From: Myroides odoratus DSM 2801
Lineage (GTDB): Bacteria > Bacteroidota > Bacteroidia > Flavobacteriales > Flavobacteriaceae
Assembly: GCF_000243275.1 (NCBI RefSeq)
Contig: NZ_CM001437.1
Coordinates: 3,095,092 to 3,159,091 of the forward strand
Direction of reading: 5' to 3'
Length of the DNA stretch: 64,000 nt
In this document: piece by piece, positions 61,098-64,000 of the stretch
Position numbering within the stretch: the first letter of the stretch is position 1
How the letters are laid out: each line of letters begins with the position of its first letter
Made by a program: the position numbers and the translations under genes
Notes under the pieces: model-generated
What the model saw: only the letters and a program-made list of their open reading frames with translations
What the model was told of the DNA's origin: nothing
The model's database searches: none

Positions 61098-63215
61098 ATG
61101 AAAAGAAAATTATTTGCTGTGGCATTTTTTATGGGTTTTTGGGGAGCTTATTGTCAGGTTGGTATTGGAACGCGTTCACCAAATGTATCATCAGAACTAG
61201 ATGTCGTTTCGAATGACAAAGGGATTTTAATTCCCCGTGTTGCTTTAACTTCTACGAAGGATACCAAAACGATTAAGGGAAACGAGGGGAATGGTTATGA
61301 AAATAGTCTTTTGGTGTTTAATACTCTTGCGCAAAATGACATTACACCAGGATACTATTATTGGTATCAAGATAAATGGATGCGTATTTTAGATAAAGAA
61401 GCGCTGGAACAATACCTTACAACTTATGCGGGGAATGTGCATTATGATGGAAATACGTTGACTTTTGTCAATGAAAATGGGGATACTGTTACCATGGATA
61501 TGACTACGATTATTCAAGGTAGTGAAACGGTAACTACTTTGGTGAAGGATCCATTAAACAATGGAAAATACATCTATACGAATGAGGCTGGTGTAGAAGT
61601 GGTGATTGACGTAACAACCGAGGTGACGAATAACTTTGAAGAAATCATCAACAGAACGGAAGTTCAAGAGATTTTAAATCAATACATCACAGAGAATGGC
61701 GGTAACATCCACTACGATGGAGGTTCATTTACCTATCTAGATGAGAATGGGAATACGGTTACCATAGATATGACTACCATTATTCAAGGCAGTGAAACAG
61801 TTACGACCTTAGTAAAAGACCCATTAAACAATGGAAAATACATCTATACGAATGAGGCTGGTGTAGAAGTGGTGATTGACGTAACAACCGAGGTGACGAA
61901 TAACTTTGAAGAAATCATCAACAGAACGGAAGTTCAAGAGATTTTAAATCAATACATCACAGAGAATGGCGGTAACATCCACTACGATGGAGGTTCATTT
62001 ACCTATCTAGATGAGAATGGGAATACGGTTACCATGGATATGACTACGATTATTCAAGGTAGTGAAACGGTAACTACTTTGGTGAAGGATCCATTAAATA
62101 ATGGAAAATACATCTATACGAATGAGGCTGGTGTAGAAGTGGTGATTGATGTAACAACGGAGGTGACGAACAACTTTGAGGAAATCATCAACAGAACGGA
62201 AGTTCAAGAGGTTTTAAATCAATACATCACAGAGAATGGCGGAAACATTCATTATGATGGCGGTTCATTTACCTATCTAGATGAGAATGGGAATACGGTT
62301 ACCATGGATATGACTACGATTATTCAAGGTAGTGAAACGGTAACTACTTTGGTGAAGGATCCATTAAACAATGGAAAATACATCTATACGAATGAGGCTG
62401 GTGTAGAAGTGGTGATTGATGTAACAACCGAGGTGACGAATAACTTTGAGGAAATCATCAACAGAACGGAAGTTCAAGAGATTTTAAATCAATATATTAC
62501 AGAGAATGGCGGTAACATCCACTACGATGGCGGTTCATTTACCTATCTAGATGAAAACGGGAATACGGTTACCATGGATATGACTACGATTATTCAAGGT
62601 AGTGAAACGGTAACTACTTTGGTGAAAGACCCATTAAACAATGGAAAATACATCTATACGAATGAGGCTGGTGTAGAAGTGGTGATTGACGTAACAACCG
62701 AGGTGACGAATAACTTTGAAGAAATCATCAACAGAACGGAAGTTCAAGAGATTTTAAATCAATACATCACAGAGAATGGCGGTAACATCCACTACGATGG
62801 AGGTTCATTTACCTATCTAGATGAGAATGGGAATACAGTTACCATGGATATGACTACGATTATTCAAGGTAGTGAAACGGTAACTACTTTGGTGAAGGAT
62901 CCATTAAATAATGGAAAATACATCTATACGAATGAGGCTGGTGTAGAAGTGGTGATTGATGTAACAACAGAGGTGACGAATAACTTTGAGGAAATCATCA
63001 ACAGAACGGAAGTTCAAGAGGTTTTAAATCAATACATCACAGAGAATGGCGGTAACATCCACTACGATGGCGGTTCATTTACCTATCTAGATGAGAATGG
63101 GAATACGGTTACCATGGATATGACTACGATTATTCAAGGTAGTGAAACAGTTACGACCTTAGTAAAAGATCCTTTAAACAATGGAAAATACATCTACACC
63201 AATGAGCTGGTGTAG
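61098..63215 (+). CDS. Repeat-rich surface protein with QVGIGT head, cut by a frameshift
   Basis: A frame of 705 residues. Signal peptide 1-19 (KLFAVAFFMGFWGAYC), then QVGIGTRSPNVSSELDVVSN, DKGILIPRVALTS and NSLLVFNTLAQNDITPGYYY, the same head as at 16301 and 26708. From residue 113 it is made of 90-residue repeats (NIHYDGGSFTYLDENGNTVT, then ETVTTLVKDPLNNGKYIYTN and NNFEEIINRTEVQEILNQYI) that are nearly identical even in DNA. In the seventh repeat one G is missing (GAGGCTGG became GAGCTGG at 63204-63210), so the frame stops at 63213-63215 while the repeats go on in the next frame to the window edge. Either a real truncation or a sequencing error in a repeat array. Probable extracellular filament or adhesin; C-terminus not seen. 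Confidence 0.85.
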   Translation: MKRKLFAVAFFMGFWGAYCQVGIGTRSPNVSSELDVVSNDKGILIPRVALTSTKDTKTIKGNEGNGYENSLLVFNTLAQNDITPGYYYWYQDKWMRILDKEALEQYLTTYAGNVHYDGNTLTFVNENGDTVTMDMTTIIQGSETVTTLVKDPLNNGKYIYTNEAGVEVVIDVTTEVTNNFEEIINRTEVQEILNQYITENGGNIHYDGGSFTYLDENGNTVTIDMTTIIQGSETVTTLVKDPLNNGKYIYTNEAGVEVVIDVTTEVTNNFEEIINRTEVQEILNQYITENGGNIHYDGGSFTYLDENGNTVTMDMTTIIQGSETVTTLVKDPLNNGKYIYTNEAGVEVVIDVTTEVTNNFEEIINRTEVQEVLNQYITENGGNIHYDGGSFTYLDENGNTVTMDMTTIIQGSETVTTLVKDPLNNGKYIYTNEAGVEVVIDVTTEVTNNFEEIINRTEVQEILNQYITENGGNIHYDGGSFTYLDENGNTVTMDMTTIIQGSETVTTLVKDPLNNGKYIYTNEAGVEVVIDVTTEVTNNFEEIINRTEVQEILNQYITENGGNIHYDGGSFTYLDENGNTVTMDMTTIIQGSETVTTLVKDPLNNGKYIYTNEAGVEVVIDVTTEVTNNFEEIINRTEVQEVLNQYITENGGNIHYDGGSFTYLDENGNTVTMDMTTIIQGSETVTTLVKDPLNNGKYIYTNELV

Positions 63216-64000
63216 AAGTGGTGATTGACGTAACAACCGAGGTGACGAATAACTTTGAGGAAATCATCAACAGAACGGAAGTTCAAGAGATTTTAAATCA
63301 ATACATCACAGAGAATGGCGGTAACATCCACTACGATGGAGGTTCATTTACCTATCTAGATGAGAATGGGAATACGGTTACCATGGATATGACTACGATT
63401 ATTCAAGGTAGTGAAACGGTAACTACTTTGGTGAAAGATCCTTTAAACAATGGAAAATACATCTACACCAATGAGGCTGGTGTAGAAGTGGTGATTGATG
63501 TAACAACGGAGGTGACGAACAATTTTGAAGAAATCATCAACAGAACGGAAGTTCAAGAGGTTTTAAATCAATACATCACAGAGAATGGCGGTAACATCCA
63601 TTACGATGGCGGTTCATTTACCTATCTAGATGAGAATGGGAATACGGTTACCATGGATATGACTACGATTATTCAAAGTAATGAAACAGTTACGACCTTA
63701 GTAAAAGATCCTTTAAACAATGGAAAATATATCTATACGAATGAGGCTGGTGTAGAAGTGGTGATTGATGTAACAACGGAGGTGACGAACAACTTTGAGG
63801 AAATCATCAACAGAACGGAAGTTCAAGAGGTTTTAAATCAATACATCACAGAGAATGGCGGAAACATTCATTATGATGGCGGTTCATTTACCTATCTAGA
63901 TGAGAATGGGAATACGGTTACCATGGATATGACTACGATTATTCAAGGTAGTGAAACAGTTACGACCTTAGTAAAAGATCCTTTAAACAATGGAAAATAC
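61434..64000 (+). repeat. 270-bp near-identical tandem repeats
   Basis: Units start at 61434, 61704, 61974, 62244, 62514, 62784, 63054, 63323, 63593 and 63863. Each is 270 bases (90 codons) except the seventh, which is 269 because of the lost base; the last is cut by the window. The first unit is more diverged (NVHYDGNTLTFVNENGDTVT), while later ones differ at only a few, mostly silent, sites that are shared in a patchwork way between units, as expected from recombination or gene conversion. Confidence 0.95.
63218..64000 (+). pseudogene. Continuation of the repeat surface protein after the frameshift
   Basis: After the one-base deletion the coding sense continues without a stop in the next frame to the right edge (261 codons visible), with repeats eight to ten. 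It has no start codon with a signal peptide of its own, so it can be expressed only if the deletion is an artefact, if ribosomes shift, or if recombination between repeats restores the frame. Confidence 0.75.

Noticed and set aside
61434..64000. Regular direct repeats that might suggest a CRISPR array or a satellite
   Set aside because: The 270-bp units are coding, in frame with a signal peptide and a surface-protein head, and have no spacers.

Overview
The window is chromosomal DNA from a low-GC member of the Bacteroidota, almost certainly the family Flavobacteriaceae; a Myroides-like genus is my best guess from memory of such proteins, not a computed result. The signs are type IX secretion system (T9SS) sorting domains of both type A and type B, PorP/SprF-family proteins, FabV, DUF5686, several outer-membrane barrels with flavobacterial signal peptides, and promoters of the Bacteroidota form TTG-N17-20-TAnnTTTG with very short leaders.

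Layout. 1-4.3 kb (minus): the 5' two thirds or so of a secreted PKD-domain protein running off the left edge, two small membrane or zinc-ribbon genes, and a soluble AraC regulator. 4.7-11.7 kb (plus): a 2024-residue T9SS type-A cargo protein with a barrel gene one base behind it. 11.9-13.0 kb (minus): an AhpD-like gene behind a Crp/Fnr gene that carries a one-base frameshift. 13.2-32.5 kb (plus): a surface-protein island. Its first module has two membrane-bound AraC regulators, a 36-residue-repeat surface protein, a type-B sorted protein, PorP/SprF, a PorE-like OmpA protein and a second PorP/SprF. Its second module has two CI-like regulators bracketing a small surface protein, two seven-helix AraC regulators and a second type-B sorted protein. 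32.7-60.5 kb is mostly housekeeping: trxB, an orphan ABC ATPase, aroQ with a DUF5686 gene, a barrel, xerD, rny, a probable 6S RNA, zapA with a coiled-coil partner, an M23 peptidase / TonB receptor / EF-hand lipoprotein operon, another AraC pair, fabV, a hybrid histidine kinase, tonB, an acyl-CoA dehydrogenase, anmK, folC and tRNA-Val. 61.1-64.0 kb: a third surface protein of the same N-terminal family, built from nearly identical 270-bp repeats, with a one-base deletion in the seventh repeat; it runs off the right edge.

How the parts fit. The three surface proteins (16301, 26708, 61098) share a secreted head with the motif QVGIGT and a conserved DKG(I/L)LIP block, but none that is complete carries a recognisable T9SS sorting domain. 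In the island they sit with small type-B sorted proteins and with PorP/SprF and PorE-like partners known from T9SS cargo handling. The membrane AraC gene at 14406 and the repeat protein at 16301 share a roughly 97-bp upstream element, which suggests co-regulation. The most interesting candidate system is therefore a regulated cell-surface layer or adhesin cassette; its function is inferred, not shown.

Other structures of note are three short-period (7 or 8 bp) intergenic arrays beside gene 3' ends, and a 134-bp imperfect palindrome flanked by 66-bp direct repeats between fabV and the histidine kinase gene.
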